Part shown: piece after piece, positions 40,392 to 49,212 of the stretch
How positions within the stretch are numbered: position 1 is the stretch's first letter
How the letters are laid out: each line of letters starts with the position of its first letter
Assembly: GCF_007828955.1 (NCBI RefSeq)
Contig: NZ_VIVR01000001.1
Span: forward strand, 4,402,001-4,466,000
Length of the DNA: 64,000 bases
From: Kitasatospora atroaurantiaca
GTDB lineage: Bacteria > Actinomycetota > Actinomycetes > Streptomycetales > Streptomycetaceae
Direction of reading: 5' to 3'
Position numbers and translations under genes: made by a program
Notes under the pieces: model-generated
Seen by the model: the letters and a program-made list of their open reading frames with translations, nothing else
Database searches by the model: none
What the model was told of the DNA's origin: nothing

Positions 40392-41693
40392 GTGAACGAA
40401 GCGCCTGTGACCACCCTGGACGTCGACCCCACCCCCGCCAAGTCCCCCGGACTGCACTACGCCTGGGTCGTCGCAGGCGTCGCCCTGCTGGTCCTGCTCG
40501 GGTCGGCCGGATTCCGGTCCGCGCCCGGTCTGATGATGGACGCGCTCAACGGCGAGTTCGGCTGGTCGCACGCCACCATCGCGAGCGCCGTCTCGGTCAA
40601 CCTCACCCTCTACGGCCTGACCGCGCCGTTCGCCGCCGCCCTGATGGACCGTTTCGGCGTCCGCGTGGTGGTGGTCTGCGCGCTGCTCACCATCTCCACC
40701 GGCTCCGGGCTGACCATGCTGATGACGCAGAGCTGGCAGCTGGTCCTCTGCTGGGGCGTGCTGGTCGGCCTCGGCAGCGGCTCGATGGCCGGGGCCTTCG
40801 CCACCACCGTCACCGGCCGCTGGTTCGTCGCCCGCCAGGGCCTGGTCACCGGCGTGCTCACGGCCGCCGGGGCCGCGGGGAACCTGGTCTTCATGCCGGT
40901 GCTCGCCTGGCTGGTCGAGCAGCACGGCTGGCGGACGGCGGTCGTGGTGGTCTCGCTCTCGGCCACGGCGGTCGCGCTCCCGGTCCTGCTGCTGATGCGT
41001 GAGCGCCCGGCCGACCTGGGCCTGCTGCCGTACGGGGCACACGAGCCTCCCGCCGCGCCGGCGGCCGGCGGGAGCGCGATCGCCCGCAGCCTGCGGGTGC
41101 TGCGGGACGCCGCCCGCAGCAAGGCGTTCTGGCTGCTGGCCGGCTCCTTCGCGATCTGCGGCGCGACCACCGCCGGCCTGGTCGGCACCCACTTCATCCC
41201 GGCCGCGCACGACCACGGCATGCCCGTCACCACCGGAGCGGGCCTGCTGGCCATGATCGGCGTCTTCGACGTGCTCGGCACCATCGCCAGCGGCTGGTTC
41301 ACCGACCGCTTCGACTCCCGCGGGCTGCTGATCACGTACTACGCGCTGCGGGGACTCTCCCTGCTCTTTCTGCCCCAGCTGTTCGCCGGCTCGCTGCGGC
41401 CGCCCATCCTGGCCTTCGTGATCTTCTACGGCCTGGACTGGGTCGCCACCGTGCCGCCCACGGTCGCGCTCTGCCGCCAGCACTTCGGGGAGGACGCGCC
41501 GATCGTCTTCGGCTGGGTGCTGGCCAGCCACCAGATCGGCGCCGCCGTGGTGGCCGGTCTGGCCGGCCTGGCCCGTGACCACTTCGGCAACTACGACCTC
41601 GCCTGGTACGGGGCGGGCGGACTGTGCGCCGTCGCCGTCCTGCTCTGTCTCGCGCTCCGGCGCCGCCCGCCGGCCGTCGTCATGGCCTACTAG
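40392..41693 (+). CDS. MFS transporter, monocarboxylate/oxalate-formate-like
   Basis: This 433-residue protein has 12 predicted helices. The first reads HYAWVVAGVALLVLLGSAGF, then APGLMMDALNGEFGWSHATI, a pattern found in monocarboxylate and oxalate/formate-type MFS members. It contains GVLTAAGAAGNLVFMPVLAW in mid-protein. GTG 40392 is the start. The next gene, a GNAT enzyme, begins 11 bp after its stop, so they may be co-transcribed. Confidence 0.85.
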   Translation: MNEAPVTTLDVDPTPAKSPGLHYAWVVAGVALLVLLGSAGFRSAPGLMMDALNGEFGWSHATIASAVSVNLTLYGLTAPFAAALMDRFGVRVVVVCALLTISTGSGLTMLMTQSWQLVLCWGVLVGLGSGSMAGAFATTVTGRWFVARQGLVTGVLTAAGAAGNLVFMPVLAWLVEQHGWRTAVVVVSLSATAVALPVLLLMRERPADLGLLPYGAHEPPAAPAAGGSAIARSLRVLRDAARSKAFWLLAGSFAICGATTAGLVGTHFIPAAHDHGMPVTTGAGLLAMIGVFDVLGTIASGWFTDRFDSRGLLITYYALRGLSLLFLPQLFAGSLRPPILAFVIFYGLDWVATVPPTVALCRQHFGEDAPIVFGWVLASHQIGAAVVAGLAGLARDHFGNYDLAWYGAGGLCAVAVLLCLALRRRPPAVVMAY

Positions 41694-41704
41694 GCTCTGG
41701 GCCC

Positions 41705-42274
41705 ATGACGTTGTGTTTCTCCCTCTCCCCCGACCTGACCCCCGAGCTGCGCGCCGCGATCGTCTCCCTCTGGACCGAGGCGAGCAACGCGGGCGGCGCG
41801 GTCGGCTTCGTGCCGCCGGTCACGGAGGACGAGGTACGGGAGACGGCGGAGAAGCAGTTCGCGGGCCTCGGCCCCGGGCAGCCCGACCAGCTGCTGGTCG
41901 CGCACGAGGAGGAGACCGGGCGGCTGGCCGGGCTGCTGTTCTTCGAGGACATGCGCTTCGGCCTGATGGACCACTGGCGGCTGCTGCGGAGCGTGATGGT
42001 GCACCCGGGCCTCCAGGGCCGCGGGTACGGCGTGGAGCTGCTGGCCGAGGCCGAGCGCCTCGCCCGGGGCTGGGGCCTCGACGGTCTGAAGCTCACCCTG
42101 CGCGGCGGGCAGGGCCTGGAGAAGTTCTACGGCCGCTGCGGCTACACGGAGGTGGGCCGGGTGCCGGGCGCCATCAGGATCGGGCCCGGCGACGACCGGG
42201 ACGACGTGACGATGTGGCTCGACCTGCGCACACCACTCGACCTGCGCACGCCGGTCGGCCTGCGCACACCGTAG
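41705..42274 (+). CDS. GNAT-family N-acetyltransferase with repeated C-terminal tail
   Basis: This 189-residue protein has a GNAT core whose acetyl-CoA loop is VHPGLQGRGYGVELLAEAER (Q-x-x-G-x-G pattern) and whose closing element is EKFYGRCGYTEVGRVPG. ATG 41705 is the start; upstream in-frame codons overlap the MFS gene. The last 18 residues are three repeats of an L-D-L-R-T-P-like hexapeptide absent from typical family members. The acceptor substrate is unknown. Confidence 0.82.
   Translation: MTLCFSLSPDLTPELRAAIVSLWTEASNAGGAVGFVPPVTEDEVRETAEKQFAGLGPGQPDQLLVAHEEETGRLAGLLFFEDMRFGLMDHWRLLRSVMVHPGLQGRGYGVELLAEAERLARGWGLDGLKLTLRGGQGLEKFYGRCGYTEVGRVPGAIRIGPGDDRDDVTMWLDLRTPLDLRTPVGLRTP
42218..42271 (+). 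repeat. 18-bp tandem repeat, three copies, at the end of the GNAT gene
   Basis: CTCGACCTGCGCACACCA (42218-42235) recurs with two differences at 42236-42253 and more at 42254-42271, in frame, followed at once by the stop codon. Confidence 0.9.
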
Positions 42275-42377
42275 GTGCACACCTGGTGCCGGTCGGCGAG
42301 TCGGGCATGCTTCACTGGAAGACCCGCGCCCACGCGCGGCAGCTCCGCCAGCCGTACCCAGCAGTAAGGACGCCCCC

Positions 42378-42761
42378 GTGAGCAGCAAGCCGAGCAGCAC
42401 GTCGACCACGCCGGCCACTTCGGCGACGGTCGACAGCACGTCGCACGCCACGCTTCGCTACACCTCCCTGCGGGCCAGCATCTTCCTCGGCTGCCTGCTG
42501 GTGGCCCTGCTGCTCGGGCACTTCGGGATCATCCCGGTGGCGGGTGCGGCCGGTTTCGTCTTCCTGATCCTGGTCGCCGGTCTGGTCTCCGCTCCGCTCA
42601 GCTACGTCCTGCTGAGCAAGCAGCGGGACGCGATGTCGGCCCAGATCGCCGGGAAGGTCGGCGGGATGCGCTCCCGTACGGCCGACCGGATCGCCAATCA
42701 GAACGCCGAGGAGGACGCGGCGGACGACGCGGCCCGCGCGGCGGCGGCCCCGCAGAACTGA
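42378..42761 (+). CDS. DUF4229 membrane protein
   Basis: This 127-residue protein has a Ser/Thr-rich N-terminus, then two membrane helices: FLGCLLVALLLGHFGIIPV and AAGFVFLILVAGLVSAPLS. A charged C-terminal tail follows (RSRTADRIANQNAEEDAADD). This layout matches DUF4229 proteins of actinobacteria, whose function is unknown to me. The GTG 42378 start is used. The LacI gene begins eight bases after its stop. Confidence 0.82.
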   Translation: MSSKPSSTSTTPATSATVDSTSHATLRYTSLRASIFLGCLLVALLLGHFGIIPVAGAAGFVFLILVAGLVSAPLSYVLLSKQRDAMSAQIAGKVGGMRSRTADRIANQNAEEDAADDAARAAAAPQN

Positions 42762-42768
42762 CGCTCCG

Positions 42769-43773
42769 ATGACCTCCCCCGCGCCCGGGCGGCGCCCCAC
42801 CGGGCGGGACGTGGCGCGGCTCGCCGGCGTCTCGCAGGCGACGGTCTCGCTGGTCTTCTCCGGCTCGGAGGCCGGGCACCGGGTCTCCGAGGCGACCAGG
42901 CAGCGGGTCCGCGAGGCGGCCCGCAGCCTCGGGTACCGGCCGCAGGCGGCGGGGCGTCAGCTGCGGCTGGGCCGTAGCGGCATGATCCTGCTGGCGGTGC
43001 CGAACATCCTCGGGCCGTTCTTCGGACGGGTGCTGGTCGGCGTCCACGAGGAGGCGGGCAAGCACGGGCTGGCGGTCGTGGTCAGCTCGGGGTGGGGCAG
43101 CGCGACCCTGGCCGAGGCGGCCACCACCAGCCGCTTCGACGGCCTGCTGATCTGCTCGCCGGACGACAGCCAGCTCGGCGAACTTCCCCCCGACACCCCC
43201 GCGGTCTTCCTCGACGCCGATCCCGTGACCAACCGCTCCCGGCCGACCGTCGAACTGGACGTGGCGGGTGGGATGAGAGCCGCCGTCGAGCACCTCGCCG
43301 CCCTGGGGCACCGGCGGATCGGGCACCTCAGGTCCACCCACTCCGCGTACACGTTCCGCGTCCGGCAGGCCGCCTTCGAGGAGGCCGCGCGGGGGCTGGA
43401 GGTGCTGGAACTCGGCGTCAGCCTGAACGAGGGTCAGCGGGCGGCCAGGTCCGCCGCGTACCAGCTGCTCAGCCGGCCGGACCGGCCGCACGCGGTGGTC
43501 TGCGACGACGACGTGGTCGCGTCGGGGCTCTACCAGGCCGCCGCCGAGCTCGGGCTCCGGATCCCCGGGGACGTCTCGGTCGTCGGCATGGACAACATCC
43601 CGGTGGCCGACCTGCTCGCGCCGCCGCTCACCACCGTGGACCTGCCGGGGGAGGAGCTCGGCCGTGTCGGCGTCGCCGCCCTGGCCGCCCTGCTGCGGGG
43701 AGAGCCGGTTCCGCCGGTTCCGCCGCTGGCCACCGCGCTGGTGCTCCGCACCTCGACCGGCCCGGCCGGTTGA
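42769..43773 (+). CDS. LacI-family transcriptional regulator
   Basis: This 334-residue protein carries the LacI helix-turn-helix at the N-terminus (DVARLAGVSQATVSLVFSG) with hinge helix RQLRLGRSGMI. The sugar-binding periplasmic-type core follows, including MILLAVPNILGPFFGRVLVG, VVCDDDVVASGLYQAAAELG and the dimerisation segment VSVVGMDNIPVADLLAPPL. LacI proteins repress sugar-use genes until the sugar binds. No sugar operon is adjacent, so its targets are elsewhere or divergent. Repeat copy E follows. Confidence 0.9.
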   Translation: MTSPAPGRRPTGRDVARLAGVSQATVSLVFSGSEAGHRVSEATRQRVREAARSLGYRPQAAGRQLRLGRSGMILLAVPNILGPFFGRVLVGVHEEAGKHGLAVVVSSGWGSATLAEAATTSRFDGLLICSPDDSQLGELPPDTPAVFLDADPVTNRSRPTVELDVAGGMRAAVEHLAALGHRRIGHLRSTHSAYTFRVRQAAFEEAARGLEVLELGVSLNEGQRAARSAAYQLLSRPDRPHAVVCDDDVVASGLYQAAAELGLRIPGDVSVVGMDNIPVADLLAPPLTTVDLPGEELGRVGVAALAALLRGEPVPPVPPLATALVLRTSTGPAG

Positions 43774-43794
43774 TTGCGAGTAGGCAGGGCAGCG

Positions 43795-43890
43795 GGCCAA
43801 CCCCAGGGGCGCGGGGGAACTCCGCGAGATCGGAAGGCAACGGCCTGTGCCCTACCGCTTAGCGCAGTTCCCCGCGCCCCTGGGATGCCC
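43795..43890. repeat. Dispersed palindromic repeat, copy E
   Basis: This copy runs from GGGCCAACCCCAGGGGCGCG to GCGCAGTTCCCCGCGCCCCT, then GGGATGCCC. It shares the flanking GATCCTGA with copy F. It sits between convergent LacI and MFS genes, where it could act as a terminator. Confidence 0.88.
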
Positions 43891-43911
43891 GATCCTGAAG
43901 GCCGGCAGCGG

Positions 43912-45123
43912 TCAGGACGTGGGGACGAGCTCTGCCGCCGGCTCCGCAGCGGTGGCAGCCGCAGGACGGAACCAGCGGCGGGCGCCGAGCAGCAGCAGCC
44001 CGCCGATGCCGATGCCACCGACCGCGCAGAGGGCGACGGACCGGAGCGAGTCGGAGACCAGGGCACCCGAGACCGCGTAGCCGGCGGCGTTGCCGGTCGC
44101 GAAGAGGGTGATCAGCCAGGCGAAGGCCTCGGTGACCGTACCGGTCGGGGCCAGTTCGGCGACCAGGACGAAGGCGGCGGCCAGCAGCGGCGCCAGCCCG
44201 ATCCCGGAGAGCAGGGCGAGTGCCGTCATCGGGCCCGGGCCGGGGAGCAGGAGCAGCGGCAGGTAGGAGACGGCCATCGCCAGGGCCAGCACCCAGGTGC
44301 GGGTCGCGGTGCTGCTGCGCCACCGGACCGCGCCGTACGCGAGCGCACCGAGCAGGCCGCCCAGTGCGGCGAGCGCGAGCAGGGTGCCGGCGCCGCCGGG
44401 GAGGCTGTGGTCCTCCGCGTACGCGATGAAGAGGACGTTCTGTGCGCCGACCGTCCAGCCCGCACCGGCCAGTCCGATCAGCAGCAGGACCAGCCCGGGG
44501 GAGCGCAGGGGGCCGAGCAGTCCGGCCGAGGCGGCACGTACGGGGGCGCGCCAGGCGCGGGCGGGAGCGGTGGTGGCCACGACGAGGGCGCCGGCCAGGC
44601 CGAGGCCCGCGGCCGTCCACAGGGCCGTGGAGGGGCCGAAGGCGGCGGCGATCCCGGCCACCGTGAGCGGTCCGGCCACGTAGAGGATCTGCTGGGAGGC
44701 GGAGTCGAAGGCGTACGCGGTGTCGAGCTGCTCCTCGTCGACCACGGTGGGCCAGAGGGAGCGCAGGCAGGGCTCGAGCGGTGGCATGGCGAGACCGGCG
44801 ACGGCTGCTCCGAGGGGTGCGGCCAGGGGGGAGCCCGGCGCAAGAGCCAGCAGCGCGTAGCCGAGCCCGGCGACCACGGCGGAGGCCAGCAGGACGCGGG
44901 GCTGCCCCGTGCGGTCCACGATCCGGCCGAGCACCGGGCCGCCGATTGCGGCGGCGATGGCGTACGCGGCGGTGGCCAGGCCGATCCTGCTGTACGGGGC
45001 GCCGGCCTCGCGCAGCGCGAGCGCGATGACCAGGGCGGTCATGCCGGCCGGGAGGCGGCCGAGGAGGGTGCCGAACAGGAGCCGGGTGACGTGCGGGGCG
45101 CGGAGCAGGGCGAGATAGCCCAT
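43912..45123 (-). CDS. MFS transporter under a possible palindromic operator
   Basis: This 403-residue protein has 12 helices. It begins GYLALLRAPHVTRLLFGTLL and carries the loop 2-3 signature GPVLGRIVDRTGQPRVLL. Later segments such as LLLLGARRWFRPAAAT end at a short C-terminus. The start is ATG 45123. A perfect 16-bp palindrome lies 46 bp upstream of the start, suggesting repression by a dimeric regulator that is not encoded nearby. Cargo is unknown. Confidence 0.85.
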   Translation of the reverse strand: MGYLALLRAPHVTRLLFGTLLGRLPAGMTALVIALALREAGAPYSRIGLATAAYAIAAAIGGPVLGRIVDRTGQPRVLLASAVVAGLGYALLALAPGSPLAAPLGAAVAGLAMPPLEPCLRSLWPTVVDEEQLDTAYAFDSASQQILYVAGPLTVAGIAAAFGPSTALWTAAGLGLAGALVVATTAPARAWRAPVRAASAGLLGPLRSPGLVLLLIGLAGAGWTVGAQNVLFIAYAEDHSLPGGAGTLLALAALGGLLGALAYGAVRWRSSTATRTWVLALAMAVSYLPLLLLPGPGPMTALALLSGIGLAPLLAAAFVLVAELAPTGTVTEAFAWLITLFATGNAAGYAVSGALVSDSLRSVALCAVGGIGIGGLLLLGARRWFRPAAATAAEPAAELVPTS

Positions 45124-45169
45124 GGATCGGACTCCCGAAGGCAGGGACGAGCGGTGGGATCGTATGCCA

Positions 45170-45185
45170 AGTTATACGTATAACT
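45170..45185. promoter_or_regulatory. Perfect 16-bp palindrome upstream of an MFS gene
   Basis: AGTTATACGTATAACT is fully self-complementary and AT-rich in a high-GC genome. Its position just upstream of the minus-strand start at 45123 suits an operator, for example for a GntR- or TetR-type repressor. No such gene is next to it. Confidence 0.6.
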
Positions 45186-45254
45186 CCGTAGCGGTCAATC
45201 GAGCCCGTCGGTCGGAACTCAAACTTGGCGGTGGCTGATTCGGGTGGGCACGCA

Positions 45255-45288
45255 AGCGACCCGCGAGCATGCTGCTTCGCAGGTCGCT
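45255..45288. terminator. Hairpin between the MFS upstream region and the truncated gene
   Basis: AGCGACC-C-GCGA (45255-45266) pairs with TCGC-A-GGTCGCT (45277-45288) with one mismatch and a 10-base loop. It lies about 60 bp past the end of the minus-strand reading frame at 45349. Confidence 0.65.
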
Positions 45289-45348
45289 CGGTGGATCATG
45301 AGTCACGCCCGACGGTTGGCCTTGGTACGGCTTGCCGGTGAGGGGCGA

Positions 45349-45729
45349 CTAGAAGGTGCCGGGCACGTTGGCGGAGACGTTGTGTGCAACGTCAGCGAGC
45401 GTGATGTGCGAGAAGACCACCGTCATGGGCGGGCTGCACTGAGGCTTGAACGTGGCGGTAACCGTGAGTGTGAACTGAGCTTGGCCGTTCTGCACCGGGC
45501 AGGTGCCTGTCTGGCTCACAGACTGCTTGTTGTCAGCCTTGGGGTGGTGCTGACCGGGGTTGATGCACGAGGCGGTGGCGTTCAGCCTGATGTCGACCTG
45601 TGTCTCGACGTGCGACCCGCCTCGGAGTCCGCGGTCGCACGGGTTTGCAGGCGCGCTGCCTAAACTGCGGGCTGCGTCGGCGTTGAAGATCAAAGTCGCG
45701 CCCAGGTGGTCCGGAGTGGTGGTGAACAC
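45349..45729 (-). pseudogene. Truncated secreted-protein remnant
   Basis: The 126-codon frame ends in a convincing extracellular-type sequence: QVDIRLNATASCINPGQHHP, GQAQFTLTVTATFKPQCSPP and MTVVFSHITLADVAH. This pattern is seen in small secreted streptomycete proteins of unknown function. The first 25-30 residues (MFTTTPDHLGAT...) lack any signal peptide and read as unrelated sequence, so the N-terminal part seems lost where the GH30 gene now begins. A short functional cytoplasmic protein is a weaker alternative. A hairpin follows its end. Confidence 0.5.
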
Positions 45730-45738
45730 GGGGGTCTG

Positions 45739-47205
45739 ATGGAGCGTCGTACCGTCCTACGGGGCCTGCTGGCCGTGCCCGTCGGCGCGACGGCGGTGGT
45801 CTCGGCGGCCGCCCCGGCCCGGGCCGTGAGCAGCACCACGATCAATCCGGGTGCCGGCTGGGGGACGTGGGACGGCTGGGGTACCTCGCTGTGCTGGTGG
45901 GCCAATGCGCTGGGCCCCCGGGCGGACCTCGCCGACGTGCTGTTCGGTCGGGACACCGTGCAGTACTACGGGCAGACGCTGCCCGGTCTGGGGATGAACA
46001 TCGTCCGGTACAACGCGGGTGGCTCCGGCACCAACAGCATTTCCGGCCGGACGATGCGGCCCACTCCGAGCCTCGACGGCTTCAAGCGGATCGAGGGCTA
46101 CCAGCTCGACTGGTTCATTTCGGACCCGCAGTCGGCCAGCTGGAACTGGAGCGCCGACGCCAACCAGCGCGACATGATGCGGCTGGCTCGGGACCGCGGC
46201 GTCAACGTCTTCGAACTGTTCTCCAACTCGCCCATGTGGTGGATGTTGAAGAACGACAATCCCGCCGGGGCGGACGACGGCGGCAACAACCTGCAGGACG
46301 GCAACTACGGTCGGCATGCCGCCTACCTCGCCACCGTGGCCCGCTACGCGCACGACCACTGGGGCATCGACTTCACCTCGGTCGAGCCGGTCAACGAGCC
46401 CAGCGGAGTCTGGGGACCGAAATGGAGCAACGGGCAGGAGGGCTGCCACGTCGACCCTGGCGCGCAGGCGGAGATCATCCGGCGGACGCGCGCCGAGCTC
46501 GACGCCCGGGGCCTGCACCGGATCCAGGTGTCGGGCAGCGACGAGTGGGGGTACGGGATCGCGCTGTCGACCTGGAAAGGGTTCGACGCCGCCACCCGTG
46601 CCGCCATCGGCCGGATCAACGTCCACGGTTACGACCAGGACGGCCGGAGAGACCTGCTGTACGACGCGGCGGCGGCCGCCGGGAAGAAGATCTGGAACTC
46701 CGAGTACACGGACCACGACGCCGGCGGTATGACCATCGCCCGCAATCTCAACCTCGACCTCCGCTGGCTGCACCCGACGGCATGGGTCTACTGGCAGGTG
46801 GTGGAGGCCGGGGTCAACTGGGGTCCGATCGAGTTCGTCGACGGGGTGCCGAGCAAGATCAACACCAAGTACTTCGTCCTGGCCCAGTACATGCGGCACG
46901 TCCGTCCCGGCATGCAGATCATCGACGGCGGCAGCGGCAATACCGTCGCCGCCTACGACAGCGCCAACCACAGGCTGGTCGTCGTCGCCACGAACTACGG
47001 CACCGGCCAGTGGATCGACTTCGACCTGTCCCGGTTCGCCGGGCCGTCCCAGGACGGCGCCCTGGTCGAGCGCTGGTGCACGCAGACGGGCGGGACCGAG
47101 CGGTACCGGCACCACCAGGACACCTTCATGCACGGCACCCGGTTCTGGTCCTACTTCGCCCCCAACACCGTCCAGACCTTCGAGGTCTCCGACGTGTACA
47201 TGTAG
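45739..47205 (+). CDS. Secreted GH30-type endo-beta-1,6-galactanase
   Basis: This 488-residue enzyme should cleave beta-1,6-galactan side chains of arabinogalactan. A Tat-like signal (MERRTVLRGLLAVPVGATAV) is followed by WGTWDGWGTSLCWWANALG, typical of the galactanase subgroup of GH30. The acid/base E220 lies in VEPVNEPSG and the nucleophile E322 in IWNSEYTDHD. A C-terminal beta domain completes the fold. ATG 45739 is preferred to the upstream 45706, which lacks a signal-like start. There is no neighbouring regulator or transporter. Confidence 0.85.
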   Translation: MERRTVLRGLLAVPVGATAVVSAAAPARAVSSTTINPGAGWGTWDGWGTSLCWWANALGPRADLADVLFGRDTVQYYGQTLPGLGMNIVRYNAGGSGTNSISGRTMRPTPSLDGFKRIEGYQLDWFISDPQSASWNWSADANQRDMMRLARDRGVNVFELFSNSPMWWMLKNDNPAGADDGGNNLQDGNYGRHAAYLATVARYAHDHWGIDFTSVEPVNEPSGVWGPKWSNGQEGCHVDPGAQAEIIRRTRAELDARGLHRIQVSGSDEWGYGIALSTWKGFDAATRAAIGRINVHGYDQDGRRDLLYDAAAAAGKKIWNSEYTDHDAGGMTIARNLNLDLRWLHPTAWVYWQVVEAGVNWGPIEFVDGVPSKINTKYFVLAQYMRHVRPGMQIIDGGSGNTVAAYDSANHRLVVVATNYGTGQWIDFDLSRFAGPSQDGALVERWCTQTGGTERYRHHQDTFMHGTRFWSYFAPNTVQTFEVSDVYM

Positions 47206-47231
47206 CCGGCGCGGGGCCGCCGGTTCGTGGT

Positions 47232-47750
47232 TCAGGCGAGGTCGAAGGGTTCGGCGTACCTGAAGGCGCCGCGCAGGGCGGGGTCGTACGCGGTGAGGGG
47301 GCGGACCTGGAAGTACTTCCCCCAGGTGGGGTCCGGAGGGGTGATGCCGAAGTCGGTGCTGGTGCGGAAGCCGTACCGGCCGTAGTAGTCGGGGCTGCCG
47401 AGGAGGACGACCAGGGGTTCGCCGAGGGCGTCGCCCGCGCCGAGGGCGGCGTGGACGAGGGCGAGGCCGACGCCGCGGCGCTGGTGGCCGGGGTGGACGC
47501 TGAGCGGGCCCAGGGCCAGGACCGGGGAGGCCTCGACGTGGCCTCGGGTGCAGACCACATGGCCGACGACCTCGCCGTCGCGGGTGGCCACGAAGGACAG
47601 TTCGGGCAGCCAGCCGTCGCAGTCGCGCAGCCCGTCGAGCACGTCGACCTCGACGGGAACGGGAGTGTCCGGCTTGGCGAAGGCGGCTGCGGTGACAGCG
47701 CGTACGGCGGGGACGTCGGCGGGCAGTTCGCGTCGAATCAGCACCGGCAC
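47232..47750 (-). CDS. GNAT-family N-acetyltransferase
   Basis: This 172-residue protein begins MPVLIRRELPADVPAVRAVT and has the acetyl-CoA loop LSVHPGHQRRGVGLALVHAA followed by VLLGSPDYYGRYGFRTSTDF. This is the putative-acetyltransferase type with a C-terminal extension ending YAEPFDLA. Substrate is not known. It converges with the GH30 gene, whose stop lies 26 bp away. Confidence 0.85.
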   Translation of the reverse strand: MPVLIRRELPADVPAVRAVTAAAFAKPDTPVPVEVDVLDGLRDCDGWLPELSFVATRDGEVVGHVVCTRGHVEASPVLALGPLSVHPGHQRRGVGLALVHAALGAGDALGEPLVVLLGSPDYYGRYGFRTSTDFGITPPDPTWGKYFQVRPLTAYDPALRGAFRYAEPFDLA

Positions 47751-47805
47751 AGTCTGCGCAGAAGGCCGGTACGCCGCAAGGGAATTGCCGGCCCCCTCGC
47801 TCCGC

Positions 47806-48849
47806 TCAGGGCCGGCCGGGGCGGGCCGCCGAGGCCGCGTCGGCCCGGCGCCCCCAGCGTTGGGCGAGGACGGTGCAGACCATCAGCTGGATCTGGTGGA
47901 AGAGCATCAGCGGCAGCACCGTGATGCCCACCGAGGCGGCCGGGAAGAGGATGGTGGCCAGCGGCAGGCCGTTGGCCAGGCTCTTCTTGGAGCCGCAGAA
48001 CCGGATGGTGACCCGGTCGGCGCGCTCGAAGCCGAGGCGGCGGGAGACCACGCCGGTGAAGACCAGGACGAAGGTGAGCATCGCCAGGCAGACCGCGCCA
48101 AGCCAGAGGAGCTGGGTCACCGTCACCTGGCCCCAGATGCCCTCCCGGACGCCTTCGCTGAAGGCGCTGTAGACGATCAGCAGGATGGAACCCCGGTCCA
48201 CCACCATGGTCACGGTCCGGTGCCGCCGGATCCACGGCCCGACCCAGCGCCGCAGCAGCTGCCCGGCGGCGAACGGCACCAGCAGCTGCAGGACGATGTC
48301 CAGGATCTGCTCGCCGCTGACCTGGACGCCGGCCTCGCTGGTCAGCAGCCAGGCCGCGAGCAGCGGGGTGAGGACGATGCCGAGCAGGCTGGAGAAGGTG
48401 GCGGCGCAGATCGCGGCCGCGACGTTGCCGCGTGCCATCGAGGTGAAGGCGATCGAGGACTGCACGGTGGACGGCAGCAGCGTGAGGAAGAGCACCCCGG
48501 TGTAGAGCTGCGGCCCGAGCACGGCGTCCGGCAGGACGCGGGCCGCCTCGCCGAGCAGCGGGAAGAGCACGAAGGTGCAGCCGAGGATCAGCAGGTGCAG
48601 CCGCCAGTGCCGGGCGCCGGCCAGCGCCTCCTCGGGGGAGAGCCGCGCGCCGTACAGGAAGAAGAGCAGCCCGACGGCGACCTTCACGGCGCCGGTGACC
48701 ACGCTGGCCGCCGCGCCGGTGGCGGGCAGCAGGGTGGCCAGGCCGACCGTGCCGAGCAGCAGCAGGATGTAGCCGTCGATACCGATCCGGTGCAGGGAGC
48801 GGTCCAGGGCTCTGAGTGCCGCGCGAGGGTCGTGCATGGCCTCGATCAT
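47806..48849 (-). CDS. Bile acid/sodium symporter-family membrane protein (YfeH-like)
   Basis: This 347-residue protein has about ten hydrophobic segments, for example DGYILLLLGTVGLATLLPAT and LLFLTLLPSTVQSSIAFTSM; the latter is the typical substrate-proximal motif of the SBF-like, YfeH subgroup. The second half has RFCGSKKSLANGLPLATILF, also conserved. The physiological substrate is unknown; bile acids are unlikely. The first ATG is 48849, while ATG 48837 (MHDPRAALRAL) is equally plausible. It is transcribed alone, downstream of the csp gene. Confidence 0.85.
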   Translation of the reverse strand: MIEAMHDPRAALRALDRSLHRIGIDGYILLLLGTVGLATLLPATGAAASVVTGAVKVAVGLLFFLYGARLSPEEALAGARHWRLHLLILGCTFVLFPLLGEAARVLPDAVLGPQLYTGVLFLTLLPSTVQSSIAFTSMARGNVAAAICAATFSSLLGIVLTPLLAAWLLTSEAGVQVSGEQILDIVLQLLVPFAAGQLLRRWVGPWIRRHRTVTMVVDRGSILLIVYSAFSEGVREGIWGQVTVTQLLWLGAVCLAMLTFVLVFTGVVSRRLGFERADRVTIRFCGSKKSLANGLPLATILFPAASVGITVLPLMLFHQIQLMVCTVLAQRWGRRADAASAARPGRP

Positions 48850-48876
48850 GCCTGTGTCAGCCTCCGGGACAGAGGC

Positions 48877-48913
48877 AGGGGGCCCGCCGCGTACGAGACG
48901 TGGCGGGCCCCCT
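48877..48913. terminator. Terminator hairpin downstream of the cold-shock gene
   Basis: AGGGGGCCCGCC (48877-48888) and GGCGGGCCCCCT (48902-48913) enclose a 13-base loop. It lies about 95 bp past the csp stop codon and just upstream of the symporter gene. Confidence 0.85.
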
Positions 48914-49008
48914 TGGTCTTACTCATCATGCTCTTGGTGACGGCCCCCATGGCCGTCTGCGGACCCGACTGGGGTCCCGAGCGATCAGTTCATCGGAGGA
49001 GATGAAAA

Positions 49009-49212
49009 TCAGACGGCGGTGACGTTCTCCGCCTGCGGACCCTTCGGGCCCTGGGTCACGTCGAAGGTGACGTGCTGGTTCTCCTCCAGCGAGCGGAAAC
49101 CGTTCGCGTTGATGGCGGAGTAGTGGACGAAGACGTCGGGGCCGCCGCCCTCCTGGGCGATGAAGCCGAAGCCCTTCTCAGCGTTGAACCACTTGACGGT
49201 TCCCTGAGCCAT
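49009..49212 (-). CDS. Cold-shock domain RNA-binding protein
   Basis: This 67-residue protein is a single cold-shock domain. Both RNP motifs are present: KGFGFIAQEG and VFVHYSAI, inside MAQGTVKWFNAEKGFGF. Members bind single-stranded RNA and DNA, melting structures at low temperature; in streptomycetes several paralogues exist and some are constitutive. ATG 49212 has GGAG seven bases upstream. A long AT-rich leader with an inverted repeat precedes it. Confidence 0.96.
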   Translation of the reverse strand: MAQGTVKWFNAEKGFGFIAQEGGGPDVFVHYSAINANGFRSLEENQHVTFDVTQGPKGPQAENVTAV

